Source of the DNA: Methylomonas sp.
GTDB taxonomy: Bacteria > Pseudomonadota > Gammaproteobacteria > Methylococcales > Methylomonadaceae
Length of the DNA stretch: 17,888 nt
Direction of reading: 5' to 3'
Assembly: GCA_026990815.1 (NCBI GenBank)
Contig: JALXCS010000020.1
Coordinates: 1-17,888 of the forward strand
Every line of letters starts with the position of its first letter. The stretch's first letter is position 1. A model generated the notes under the pieces. That model saw only the letters and a list, made by a program, of their open reading frames with translations. It ran no database searches and was not told the origin of the DNA. Shown one piece after another: positions 8,110 to 16,283 of this stretch. Position numbers and translations under genes: made by a program.

Positions 8110-10596
8110 TTAGCCATCCATCTTTATCAATGTTCTTTTAAAAACATAAGTCACATCATATTCATCACTCATCTCATTGACACTAATCTCATAACAACCA
8201 ATCAGCTCAAAACCAAGATTAATCACAGCTAGAACAATCTCATTTTCATTGAATCTAATTTCAAAAGTATCAATACCATAAGCCGTTTTGTTAAAGAAAC
8301 GTGTTTCTTTTTGTCTTGAGATAGGGGTTCGATGCAATACGATATATTTATCGGCAATACGTGTCGTTTCGGTGAGGTGAGATAAATAATGTTTTACATG
8401 TAGCAATACACAGGAAGAAATAACAATTTCGAACTGACGACTTGCAAAAGGTGTATTGGCACCATCCGCATTACAGAATTTAGCTTTCGGGTAATAGTTT
8501 TTTGCCATTTCCAGTAATGGCTTTGAGAAGTCAACACCTAAATAATCAATTTCCAAACCAAGCAGGTATTCAAGAATTTCATAATAATAGCCACTGGCAC
8601 AGCCAATCTCTGCAACTTTGCAATGATTGCTGGCTATTGATTTCAAACTTTCCGCAAGAACATGATAATGAAACGGAATGTTATTTTCATACAGACCTTT
8701 TAGTTCCTTCTGGATTAGAGCCCTTTGCCTAATTGGGATCATGTTACTTTTCCAGGCTATTTCCTGACTTTCAGAAATATCAGAAATTGAAGTGTCAGTA
8801 TAATTGCAAGACACTGCTTCCAGATCAACTGGTAGAGGTCTTTCATACCATTTATACCTTAAGTGTCTTTCCAATATTTCAGCAGTTTTGGCCAACCTAG
8901 CCTGATAGCAGTGTTCCCTCAGGGTTCTTTGTTGTCCTTGCTTAGCAATTTGTGCTGCATGTTCTGGATGTAACAAGAAATAATGAATCAGCGCAATACA
9001 TTCTTCTGAGGATCGATAAACTACGATTTCCTTACCAATTTCGAACAATTCGTCCAGATTGTCCTTATAATCGGTTATCAATAACACCCCGCTGCCTGTC
9101 GCTTCAAATAACCTCATATTGTTTGCATAATTTTCAGCGACATCAATATGCCTATTGATAGTTATTTTAGAATCCTGTAATACCTCAAACATTTCCCTAC
9201 CCCAAACTTCACCATGATGTTTTGCTCTAATTGGCGAATCATCAGAGAGTGATTCCAGCCCGTATCCCCAAAATTCAATAGGGGTATTTAATGCCAGTTG
9301 TTCGAGTAATTTTGTCCCTTCGGTATGGGCGATGGAAATACCACCAACAAAACTTACATCGTGGTTTCTCGATTGCCAGTCCTTTTCTCCCTTCAATTCT
9401 TCGCTAAATGCCAAGGGCTGGTAATACGCGGTAATTCCCTGATTACGGAACCGTTCCACAAAATGTGGAAATGATGAAATGATGATATCGAATGCTGGTA
9501 AATTTGCGTTTGCCGGGATGGGGGACGCAATTTGACCAATGATTAAGCGAGTGTATACTTTCAAGGCGCGGAAAATCTCGGGCGTTGCATAATTCAAATC
9601 CTGAAAATAAACAACATCCGGTCGTAATTGTTTTATTTGTTCAACCAGAATATCCAGCAGGTCTTCTTGATGACAACCTTTTTCTTTTGCCCAGGCTAAT
9701 TGCAGTGGCTCACAGTTAATAATCAAATCTTCTGCTTTCCATCCAGAACTCTGAATCCCTTTTGAATAAAAGTCACTATCACCAAATTTTTCCATTCTTA
9801 GTGACTGTAATTGTTGCTGATAAGTATTTTTTTCTAGCCCGGGATTTTTCTGATAATGACTTTGAAGAAACCCGGCATAGTATGTATTCAGAAACACACA
9901 AACAGGGGTTTTATTGGAGTCAATACTGGAGTTGTATTGCTGAGGCTCAGATAAAGAGGTCTCAATCAAAATAGTTGCAGGTAATTGGCATTGCAGTTTT
10001 TTTAATAGTTCCTCTGCATAATACCTTGACTTACACATAAACAAAGTAGAAAGATAACCTTCAGAGTATACGTCTGGGTTGATAATTCGTATTGTAAATG
10101 CCTGCTCAGGTATTCCGGGTATATATTCTTGACGTTGAGCATCATGTAAAATCATCACGCCCTGTTCTTCCAGAACTTTCCAGCCTATTTTCATACATTC
10201 AACACGCGCACGTCCATCGACAATAACAATATTAAAAGGCTGTAAATCGGATTGGGATGGGTAATTAATATAATTTTCGAACTGTTTATACGTGCCATCA
10301 TCTTTTCCCTCAAGATAATCAAGATCATTTTGTATGTGTTTGACCATGACACCAGGACTGGAAAATTTTTCTAGCATCTTTGCTACTTCCTTGTACCAAT
10401 CGAGACTATGTTCCAAGGCTAACCAATTGCTTTTCTGCTGAGTTAACCCGGAAAAAAATACGGTACTAGCACCACTTCCCCATTCGAGGACTCGAATAGG
10501 ATAATCAAACAATTCAATGCATTCCATGATCGCTCTGATTTCATGGCAGTCCATGAAAGGAACAACTTGAAATCGATGACTATGTTTTTGGTTCAT
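8110..10596 (-). CDS. Methyltransferase - CgeB-like glycosyltransferase - methyltransferase fusion
   Basis: This is an 828-residue three-module protein. Residues 1-215 look like a class I SAM-dependent methyltransferase, with motif I VLEWGSGAST (37-46) and IVIVDGRARVECM (123-135). Residues about 230-580 are a GT-B glycosyltransferase of the CgeB/Glyco_trans_1_2 type: RPDVVYFQDLNY, then VSFVGGIS (414-421), and the nucleotide-sugar site region NNMRLFEATGSGVLLITDYKDNL (492-514). Residues about 630-825 are a second, Methyltransf_11-like domain with motif I VAEIGCASGYYYE (661-673), the acidic residue of YLGVDFS (685-691) and VISSCVLLHV (725-734). No signal peptide is seen, so it should act in the cytoplasm. 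The start is supported by AGGAAG ending about 5 nt before the ATG. The 2011-residue gene follows after 72 bp with no clear terminator between, so the two are probably cotranscribed and act on the same glycan. The modules are clear; the sugar and acceptor are unknown. Confidence 0.9.
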   Translation of the reverse strand: MNQKHSHRFQVVPFMDCHEIRAIMECIELFDYPIRVLEWGSGASTVFFSGLTQQKSNWLALEHSLDWYKEVAKMLEKFSSPGVMVKHIQNDLDYLEGKDDGTYKQFENYINYPSQSDLQPFNIVIVDGRARVECMKIGWKVLEEQGVMILHDAQRQEYIPGIPEQAFTIRIINPDVYSEGYLSTLFMCKSRYYAEELLKKLQCQLPATILIETSLSEPQQYNSSIDSNKTPVCVFLNTYYAGFLQSHYQKNPGLEKNTYQQQLQSLRMEKFGDSDFYSKGIQSSGWKAEDLIINCEPLQLAWAKEKGCHQEDLLDILVEQIKQLRPDVVYFQDLNYATPEIFRALKVYTRLIIGQIASPIPANANLPAFDIIISSFPHFVERFRNQGITAYYQPLAFSEELKGEKDWQSRNHDVSFVGGISIAHTEGTKLLEQLALNTPIEFWGYGLESLSDDSPIRAKHHGEVWGREMFEVLQDSKITINRHIDVAENYANNMRLFEATGSGVLLITDYKDNLDELFEIGKEIVVYRSSEECIALIHYFLLHPEHAAQIAKQGQQRTLREHCYQARLAKTAEILERHLRYKWYERPLPVDLEAVSCNYTDTSISDISESQEIAWKSNMIPIRQRALIQKELKGLYENNIPFHYHVLAESLKSIASNHCKVAEIGCASGYYYEILEYLLGLEIDYLGVDFSKPLLEMAKNYYPKAKFCNADGANTPFASRQFEIVISSCVLLHVKHYLSHLTETTRIADKYIVLHRTPISRQKETRFFNKTAYGIDTFEIRFNENEIVLAVINLGFELIGCYEISVNEMSDEYDVTYVFKRTLIKMDG

Positions 10597-11045
10597 TGTT
10601 ACTTCCTGTTTAATAACTGGCCAAGGACATGCTTTGTCATACGCATAATTTCATGCTTATTTTAAAATAGCGCAGATATAAAATGCCGAAGCCAAATAAA
10701 TTACTTGTTCCAGAATTACTAGCAGATTTCAGGCCAACATAGAAATAACTAACAGGGAGACGACCAGAAAGGAAACCTGACCACTATCGATGAAAAAAAT
10801 TAATGAAAAACCTGATTAATAGCCCGGATGAATATACCATTCACGTTCAAGAATGCCCGTTTTGAGCGAGTAGATTTTCGTGAAGGGCTAGGCGTAGAAC
10901 TGCAGGAATAGCAATCTATTTCAAGGTTCTACAACAACGCCATTTGCGAAAATATGTACGTTGAAAATGGATATTCTTGAGCGTGGAAGGTATAGATTAG
11001 GATTTTCTGTGTGGCATCAATGGAAACTAAAGGGTTTTGTTTCTC
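10597..11045. other. Non-coding gap between the two gene groups
   Basis: This 449-bp stretch has no convincing gene on either strand. Next to the 828-residue gene it holds that gene's ribosome site (plus-strand 10602-10607). AT-rich sequence on the minus strand around 10655-10685 contains weak -10-like hexamers (TATATC, TAAAAT), but none has a matching -35 box at good spacing, so I do not call a promoter. The right-hand part is occupied by the fold-back element at 10833-10994. No strong rho-independent terminator is seen after the beta-helix gene. Confidence 0.7.
10833..10994. repeat. 162-bp imperfect fold-back (MITE-like) element
   Basis: The outer 22 bases at 10833-10854 are the reverse complement of 10973-10994 at 19 of 22 positions with no gaps. 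Further in, ATTTTCG (10874-10880) pairs with CGAAAAT (10947-10953), and GTAGAAC (10894-10900) pairs with GTTCTAC (10926-10932) around a 25-base apical loop. The whole block can therefore fold into one long interrupted hairpin. Size, non-coding nature and terminal inverted repeats resemble a degenerate miniature inverted-repeat element or a dispersed intergenic repeat. I see no clean target-site duplication. It could instead act as a 3' structure protecting or ending the polysaccharide-operon transcript. Confidence 0.65.
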
Positions 11046-12845
11046 TCAAGGTTTCAGTAGCCTTTTAAGGGAATGAAATATATTTGTCTCCTGTCTCTTC
11101 TCCATATTCCAGCTATTTCCAATAGTGTTATTAAAAGATTGACTGGCATTTTCAAGTGGCATGTTAATAAATTGTCTGGCGACATTATCATATATATCGT
11201 TAAAACCAGCTCTTTTGTCTATAAGAATTGCAGAGTAGTGTTGACCATAGATAATATTGCCAGCAATGATATTTTCAATTGGTGGAAAAAAATCCAGTGG
11301 TTTTTCTGGATCCGAAATTACTTCTGGTTCTGCGCCAGCTGACCCTAAAAGAATGCCAAAAAAGTGGAAATGGCTATTATGTCCTCTGTTATTGTCGAGA
11401 ATAGAATTAAATATAATCCAGTTTCGAAAACCGCTACGAACGATTTTAATGCCATCCCCGGCGTTTTTTAAGATACTGTTTCTAATAATAAAGTTTTGTG
11501 CAGCATTGTCCAATGCTATTCCTGGGAGTTTTGAAATAGCAGATCCATCTGCCATTCTGCCAAATCCCAGGACTAAATCATGTTCTAAGTCTTGATCAGA
11601 CTGGTAAGCGCGGTTACCATTAGCGGCGAAAATATTTTCAGAGATAATGTTGTTGGCCGAACCGAAATCTAGGCACAGTCCTTCCTTGTCATTATTGGAA
11701 ATTTCATTGGTACGAATAACAATACCGTTTCCTCCATCAAGATAAATACCTTGTGCATGATTTTTTTTAAAGGTGTTATATTCAATAAGAATATGGTGAG
11801 GCGTTGCTTGGCCTTGAGGGAAGAGGATAGGCTGGGTTGAAATCGGATCGTGTTTTACAAGTGATATGAATAAATCAGGGATGATTGCATCGCTAATAAA
11901 AAGTGCCGCTCCTTCATTTTTAGCGGACTGCCCATTTGAAATGTTACTGTTATGTAACCAGATATGATGACTATTGTCGTTGACGACCAGGCCGCTATTT
12001 TGGCTATTGATAATATTGAGTTGATCTAATGAAATAAATTGTGATTTGCCTGAAATGGTTATACCCAAAGTTGCTTGTTTTATAGTAAGTTGGGAAAGAG
12101 AAATGCCATTAGCACTTTCAATATGAATTGCGTGAGTTGGTTTTGAAAAGGTTATGTCAGTAACTCCAGCTCGTGAAGTTGAAGGAGGGATCAACAGCGT
12201 TGGTTTTAAGTGATGAGCTAAAATTGTTACATTATTTCCATCAATGAAATGGTTGCTGTTTAAGACCAAGGTTTCATCAGCTTGTAATTCCTGCGCAATG
12301 ATTTCAAATACAGTTAAATTATTTTTATACTTTGCCATGAACTTGTTCAGTTCACTTACTTTGTTTCCCTTAAAGGTTTGTTTTGAAGCAACTAATGGCC
12401 ATGCTGGAAGCTTATTCTTTATGTTTTTTCTGAGAATATTTGTATAAGTTTCTGGGGTGTCGATATCACTAAGGGAAACTGGAAGTTGCTTTAACCGTTT
12501 CAAAACCTTAGCCTGGTTTAAATATTGTGATGCAAGGCTCTTGGTTGGTGCTCTTTCAATTGGAGGTAATTTATAATGAGCAAAAAAACTCTCTGAGTAA
12601 CAAGGTTGCTGAAGAGTCAGAAAGAAAAGGAAGATAAAGAAAAGGTGATGTAAAATTTGTCTGAGGGTATTGCCTGTAACAAAGGTATTTAAAAAGCGGT
12701 TTAAACGTTTTGACGAACCTGAACTGGATCGTGCAAAACGTTTAAAAGAATTTTGGAGGATTAAAAAATAATTAGAATGGATGTCACTGGGTAAATTCGT
12801 GGCGGATGTATCTTTTACCCATGGTTGTTGTTGATTTTTGGTCAT
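11046..12845 (-). CDS. Exported right-handed parallel beta-helix protein
   Basis: This protein is about 599 residues from the ATG at 12845. It has an unusually long basic, Ser/Arg-rich N-terminal region (to about residue 60), then one hydrophobic segment (about 61-81, rich in Phe and Leu) that is either a signal peptide with a long n-region or a signal anchor. After a linker, about 236-561 shows repeated short strands with Asn/Gly turns (for example NTFKKNHAQGIYLDGGNGI, NEISNNDKEGL, NSILKNAGDGIKIVRSG), the pattern of PbH1/NosD-type parallel beta-helices. This fold is used by polysaccharide lyases, hydrolases and C5-epimerases; no specific catalytic site is recognised. The start is uncertain. 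The open frame extends further up to an ATG at 13112, but that stretch merely overlaps the hydrolase coding region out of frame and does not look like protein. The chosen ATG still overlaps that gene by about 60 bp and has only a weak ribosome site, suggesting translational coupling. Confidence 0.8.
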   Translation of the reverse strand: MTKNQQQPWVKDTSATNLPSDIHSNYFLILQNSFKRFARSSSGSSKRLNRFLNTFVTGNTLRQILHHLFFIFLFFLTLQQPCYSESFFAHYKLPPIERAPTKSLASQYLNQAKVLKRLKQLPVSLSDIDTPETYTNILRKNIKNKLPAWPLVASKQTFKGNKVSELNKFMAKYKNNLTVFEIIAQELQADETLVLNSNHFIDGNNVTILAHHLKPTLLIPPSTSRAGVTDITFSKPTHAIHIESANGISLSQLTIKQATLGITISGKSQFISLDQLNIINSQNSGLVVNDNSHHIWLHNSNISNGQSAKNEGAALFISDAIIPDLFISLVKHDPISTQPILFPQGQATPHHILIEYNTFKKNHAQGIYLDGGNGIVIRTNEISNNDKEGLCLDFGSANNIISENIFAANGNRAYQSDQDLEHDLVLGFGRMADGSAISKLPGIALDNAAQNFIIRNSILKNAGDGIKIVRSGFRNWIIFNSILDNNRGHNSHFHFFGILLGSAGAEPEVISDPEKPLDFFPPIENIIAGNIIYGQHYSAILIDKRAGFNDIYDNVARQFINMPLENASQSFNNTIGNSWNMEKRQETNIFHSLKRLLKP

Positions 12846-15800
12846 ATGTACCATCTGCAGGATAATCTGATGCAGGTTCAATGTTCGGGACGGAAACATG
12901 GAAATAATTGACATCAATTCTACCACTAACATCGAACCAGACCTTGACAAATAAATCTGGATTATCCTCGCTGCCCCAACTGACATCATTTGGGTTTGCG
13001 TAAAAAAATCCCCAAACAACTTTGTCACCTCTACTTGTGGTATCTTGTCCTCCGAGACGCCAGACAGCATCGATTTGACCAGCTCCACCTTCTGAATTAA
13101 TGGTCGCACCAATTTTTAAGTTATTGATAATGTCATTATTTGTAGGGTTTCTAGCTGGAAAGTCACCTGAATTTGGAATACCCGTTTCAAACTGTTCGTC
13201 CGCAGAAGGTGTGTTCAAACTGAAATAATGTCGTATATAGCGTCGATCCAAAGTAGTTGTACCGTTGCTGTCATAATTCTGGCCACCCGAATAATCAGTA
13301 AAAACTTCTATGTCAGGGACTGAGACATGGAAATAGTTGACATCCAGACGTCCGCTGGGATCAAACCATATTTTAACAAATACCTCTGGGTTATTTATTG
13401 AACCCCAGCTTACGTCAGTTGGGCTGGCATAAAAATATCCCCAGATCACTCTGGCGCCAGAGCTGGTGTACGAATCACCACCTAACTGCCAAATTGCATC
13501 AATTGGGCCTTTTTCTACGCTGTTGATAACAGCGCGAACCCACAGATCATCAGTTATTGAATAGCCTCGGTCTTTAGTGATGTAGAACTTGATGCTTTGA
13601 GAGGTTGAAAAGGACGGTAGTGAGAGTGTTACTTCGCCCGATGGTCCTGGGATAGCTGTTTCAGTAAAAAAAGGTGTAGTCGCATTTGGATCATAACTAT
13701 TCCAGTATTCAAAGGTATATTCATACCGGTTGGATAGTCCGGGTACGGTTAAAATTGCATCATTTATATTGCCATTAATTAAATCAGCTCTTTCATCTTT
13801 TAAAAGAAATATTATGCCTTGTTTTCCATCGGTGTGGCCAATTTTGATAATAGGTGTTGTAGTTCCAGAAACATTCAAGTCTTCACTAATGCTGTGACCA
13901 AAGAAGGATGAAAAATCAATGTTATCCTGAATAAAATTATCGAGGGCTTTTTGATAATTTCTCATTTCCGCTGGTAATTTGTGGTCGCTGATCATTTCAC
14001 CCGGCCATCTCAATCCGGTTCCAACTTCACCACTTGCTAGGTGCGACCAAATGATATTGTGAAAATATTGATTGTCCTCTTGAGCAGTGAAATAACTGTC
14101 ATATTGTGTAGTATAAAATTTTATTGGACCATTTTCTGTATCAAAAAAAGGCTTGGGAGTAAGAGCATATGCTTGATTAAATTGCATTGCTTGTTTGACT
14201 CTGGCTGCAGGTGAAATGGTGTTATTAGCATCTTTAACTTGATACGTGGATGCCGGGTTTCCCGTCTTATTCAAGTTAGGGTCCCGAAGATCATGAAAAT
14301 AAAAATGGGTTGAATTGAAATCGAAGCCTGGGTTATTAAGAATTAAAGAAACATCTGCGCCTGGCGAGAAAGAAATGTCATTTGGGTTGGTATGATCATT
14401 CATTTTCGCGTCCCATCGCACAGAGGATGAATGAAGTAAATGAGGTGTATTGAGTGAATCCATATGTGCGACCAGGGCATTTAATGTTGTTTCTCTGAGA
14501 CTGAAATTTGATGAATTCCAGCCCACGGAGGCATCTTCGTTATCAAATTCATTGATTAGATCGTAACCGAGTAAATTTTTTCGATTACCAAATTCTGTGT
14601 CAAGTTTAGTTAAGATCGTCTTTAAATAATCTATATAAGCTGGGTTAAAAAAATTATCTGCACTTGCCATTGGTCCGCCTTTACTGGTACTTAACGGGTT
14701 TAATGACCATTTATTTTTATAATAAAAGGTATCAAAAGGCACAAGAATGACATTGATACCAAGTTGAGCAGTTTCATCTAATAGTCTGTGAATAAAGTTA
14801 ATAGTATCGATGTTGAAGGTGATATTTCCGGAACCAGATGAGGCATCGCTAAAAAGATAGATAGGCCTATCCAGATCATAGGATTCAGCCATAATACGGA
14901 TTGTGTTAACACCATGGTCTTTTAAATATTGTAAATAGGTAGTTCCTTCTCCTGGCTCTTCCTGTGAATAATTCCGGTACTGGGAGCTTGCAGCATCCCA
15001 AATGTCGCCATCATAAAATGAACGGATTCCCGGCCATGCCATGCCTTGATTGTCGCCATTGATAACAACAGGACTGCCGTCTTCTTTGCAAAAATACTGC
15101 CTACCCGGACAAATGGTAATATATCCTTGGTCTTGGGCATTACTTTTTGCTGAGGTTGTCAGTTGAACTGCTGTGATCGGGGATTGCAAGCCTCGTTCAT
15201 CAATTGCTCGAATAGCAACGTAATAGCTGGTATTAGGAGAAAGGCCAATAAGCTGAATTTTTTCTTGTTCACCATTTTTTTTAGGACGGTAATGGTGTTT
15301 AAAACGTGTTGCTCGATGCCAATTACTGTCATCAATTACGGAAGTTGAAAACCTGATGTCATAGCTTTTAGCATAACCAACAGATTGATTGTCACCAGAG
15401 GCAGTAAAAATAAGCTTGGTACTGAATGCAGTTGTATCTGTTGTATTCAGGTTAGTTATTGCAGATGGCCTGATGATGTCATTTGCTGCTGAGAAAATAA
15501 AGACTGGCCAATTTTCCGGATGACCTTCTTCACCGATAAAACGGGTTATTTCGTCTTTAACCCTCTTTAAATTTTTTTCGTAGCTTGGGTCTAAGCCGCC
15601 TCCGGTATCATCTTCAATATTGGTGAAATTCATTCCAATTTCACTTCCATCTGAAGGGGGTGTTGCATTGGAGTCCCCATATAGATTTTTCCAGCTTATA
15701 GCAACTTCGACAGTGTAACCAGTATCTCTGGTGCTGTTAGTGACAGACTCAAAAGTTTTGTCATTAAGAATGCCATCATATTTAACACTGGAAATAATGT

Positions 15801-16260
15801 TGTCTAAAATGAGAGCGCCAACAGTTGAAGATCCATTTCCCTGGTCAAGTCGGCTTGCTGAGCCATTGGCATTGATGGCAAAAACACGATCGCTGGTCTG
15901 CAAGTTTTCATCACGACTGCGGTTGAGATCAAACTCCCATTTAACGGCATCGTCATCGATTGTGCTTATCCAGGGTGCGCCTGCATCATAGTTATCAACC
16001 CATAACTCATAATCGCTGACTTCTGCGGCTAGATAGAGGTAGTTTTCATCCCACATGCAATAGAAAACGATTTTTGCATCTTCACCAAAAAACTTATAAA
16101 TGACTTTTTTTCCCAGCTCATGCCATTCATTAAATCCAATGACGCCATCTATTGTGGGTGTTCCTTGGGGGATAAAGCCACCAAAGGTTTCTGCTCGTTG
16201 AGCGCTAAGTATACTTGTACTGGTAAAGCCTAAAAACAGGGCAAGGATCAGTCTCATCAT
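12784..16260 (-). CDS. Secreted CBM9-FN3-GH5-like glycoside hydrolase with C-terminal repeats
   Basis: This is a 1158-residue exported protein. Residues 1-20 are a signal peptide, with likely cleavage after ILSA. Residues about 25-258 resemble a CBM9/DOMON-type carbohydrate-binding domain (PTIDGVIGFNEW, DENYLYLAAEVSD, GYTVEVAISWKNL). Residues about 263-370 are FN3-like (LSPNTSYYVAIRAID). Residues about 378-760 form a clan GH-A barrel: the strand arginine in NTIRIM (R455), the acid/base pair N570-E571 in DLINEFDNE, the HxY-type motif H652-F-Y654, and the likely nucleophile E709 in FFDTENGP. This is the GH5-type residue set. A beta-sandwich-like region (about 795-897) follows, then two about 104-residue repeats. 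It lies 23 bp after the GT2 gene; the first of two adjacent ATGs is used, and its ribosome site is weak. The protein probably cleaves or remodels the polysaccharide made by the neighbouring transferases, or degrades an external glycan. Substrate and exact GH family are not determined. Confidence 0.88.
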   Translation of the reverse strand: MMRLILALFLGFTSTSILSAQRAETFGGFIPQGTPTIDGVIGFNEWHELGKKVIYKFFGEDAKIVFYCMWDENYLYLAAEVSDYELWVDNYDAGAPWISTIDDDAVKWEFDLNRSRDENLQTSDRVFAINANGSASRLDQGNGSSTVGALILDNIISSVKYDGILNDKTFESVTNSTRDTGYTVEVAISWKNLYGDSNATPPSDGSEIGMNFTNIEDDTGGGLDPSYEKNLKRVKDEITRFIGEEGHPENWPVFIFSAANDIIRPSAITNLNTTDTTAFSTKLIFTASGDNQSVGYAKSYDIRFSTSVIDDSNWHRATRFKHHYRPKKNGEQEKIQLIGLSPNTSYYVAIRAIDERGLQSPITAVQLTTSAKSNAQDQGYITICPGRQYFCKEDGSPVVINGDNQGMAWPGIRSFYDGDIWDAASSQYRNYSQEEPGEGTTYLQYLKDHGVNTIRIMAESYDLDRPIYLFSDASSGSGNITFNIDTINFIHRLLDETAQLGINVILVPFDTFYYKNKWSLNPLSTSKGGPMASADNFFNPAYIDYLKTILTKLDTEFGNRKNLLGYDLINEFDNEDASVGWNSSNFSLRETTLNALVAHMDSLNTPHLLHSSSVRWDAKMNDHTNPNDISFSPGADVSLILNNPGFDFNSTHFYFHDLRDPNLNKTGNPASTYQVKDANNTISPAARVKQAMQFNQAYALTPKPFFDTENGPIKFYTTQYDSYFTAQEDNQYFHNIIWSHLASGEVGTGLRWPGEMISDHKLPAEMRNYQKALDNFIQDNIDFSSFFGHSISEDLNVSGTTTPIIKIGHTDGKQGIIFLLKDERADLINGNINDAILTVPGLSNRYEYTFEYWNSYDPNATTPFFTETAIPGPSGEVTLSLPSFSTSQSIKFYITKDRGYSITDDLWVRAVINSVEKGPIDAIWQLGGDSYTSSGARVIWGYFYASPTDVSWGSINNPEVFVKIWFDPSGRLDVNYFHVSVPDIEVFTDYSGGQNYDSNGTTTLDRRYIRHYFSLNTPSADEQFETGIPNSGDFPARNPTNNDIINNLKIGATINSEGGAGQIDAVWRLGGQDTTSRGDKVVWGFFYANPNDVSWGSEDNPDLFVKVWFDVSGRIDVNYFHVSVPNIEPASDYPADGTYDQKSTTTMGKRYIRHEFTQ
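12790..13104 (-). repeat. C-terminal protein repeat 2 of the secreted hydrolase
   Basis: This encodes residues about 1053-1157. Key shared motifs with repeat 1 are GxIDAVWxLGG, VVWGFFYANPNDVSWGS, NPDLFVKVWFD, SGRIDVNYFHVSVPNIE and KRYIRHEF. The two copies diverge at many synonymous positions, so the duplication is old or under protein-level selection. I do not recognise the domain family. Its terminal position suggests carbohydrate binding or surface attachment. Confidence 0.85.
13219..13530 (-). repeat. C-terminal protein repeat 1 of the secreted hydrolase
   Basis: This encodes residues about 911-1014, with GPIDAIWQLGG, VIWGYFYASPTDVSWGS, NPEVFVKIWFD, SGRLDVNYFHVSVPDIE and RRYIRHYF. It matches repeat 2 along its whole length and is joined to it by a linker of about 38 residues rich in Asn, Pro and Gly. 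Confidence 0.85.
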
Positions 16261-16283
16261 GGTATTGCTGGAGCTTGGAAATC

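Noticed and set aside
10650..10700. Sigma-70 or sigma-54 promoter for the 828-residue gene
   Set aside because: The -10-like hexamers lack a -35 box at acceptable spacing. The one GG/GC pair in TTGGCTTCGGC has the wrong spacing for sigma-54.
10828..10911. Plus-strand mini-ORF of 27 codons starting MNIPFTFKN and ending VELQE
   Set aside because: It lies across the left arm and loop start of the fold-back element, has no clear ribosome site and is opposite to all neighbours. It is probably a by-product of the repeat.
10833..10994. Fold-back element as an integron attC site
   Set aside because: The ends do not carry the conserved attC core triplets or R/L box layout, and no integrase or cassette structure is visible nearby.
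12846..13112. N-terminal extension of the beta-helix reading frame up to an ATG at 13112
   Set aside because: It lies fully inside the hydrolase gene in another frame on the same strand, covering one of that gene's conserved repeats. The translated extension has no recognisable protein character.
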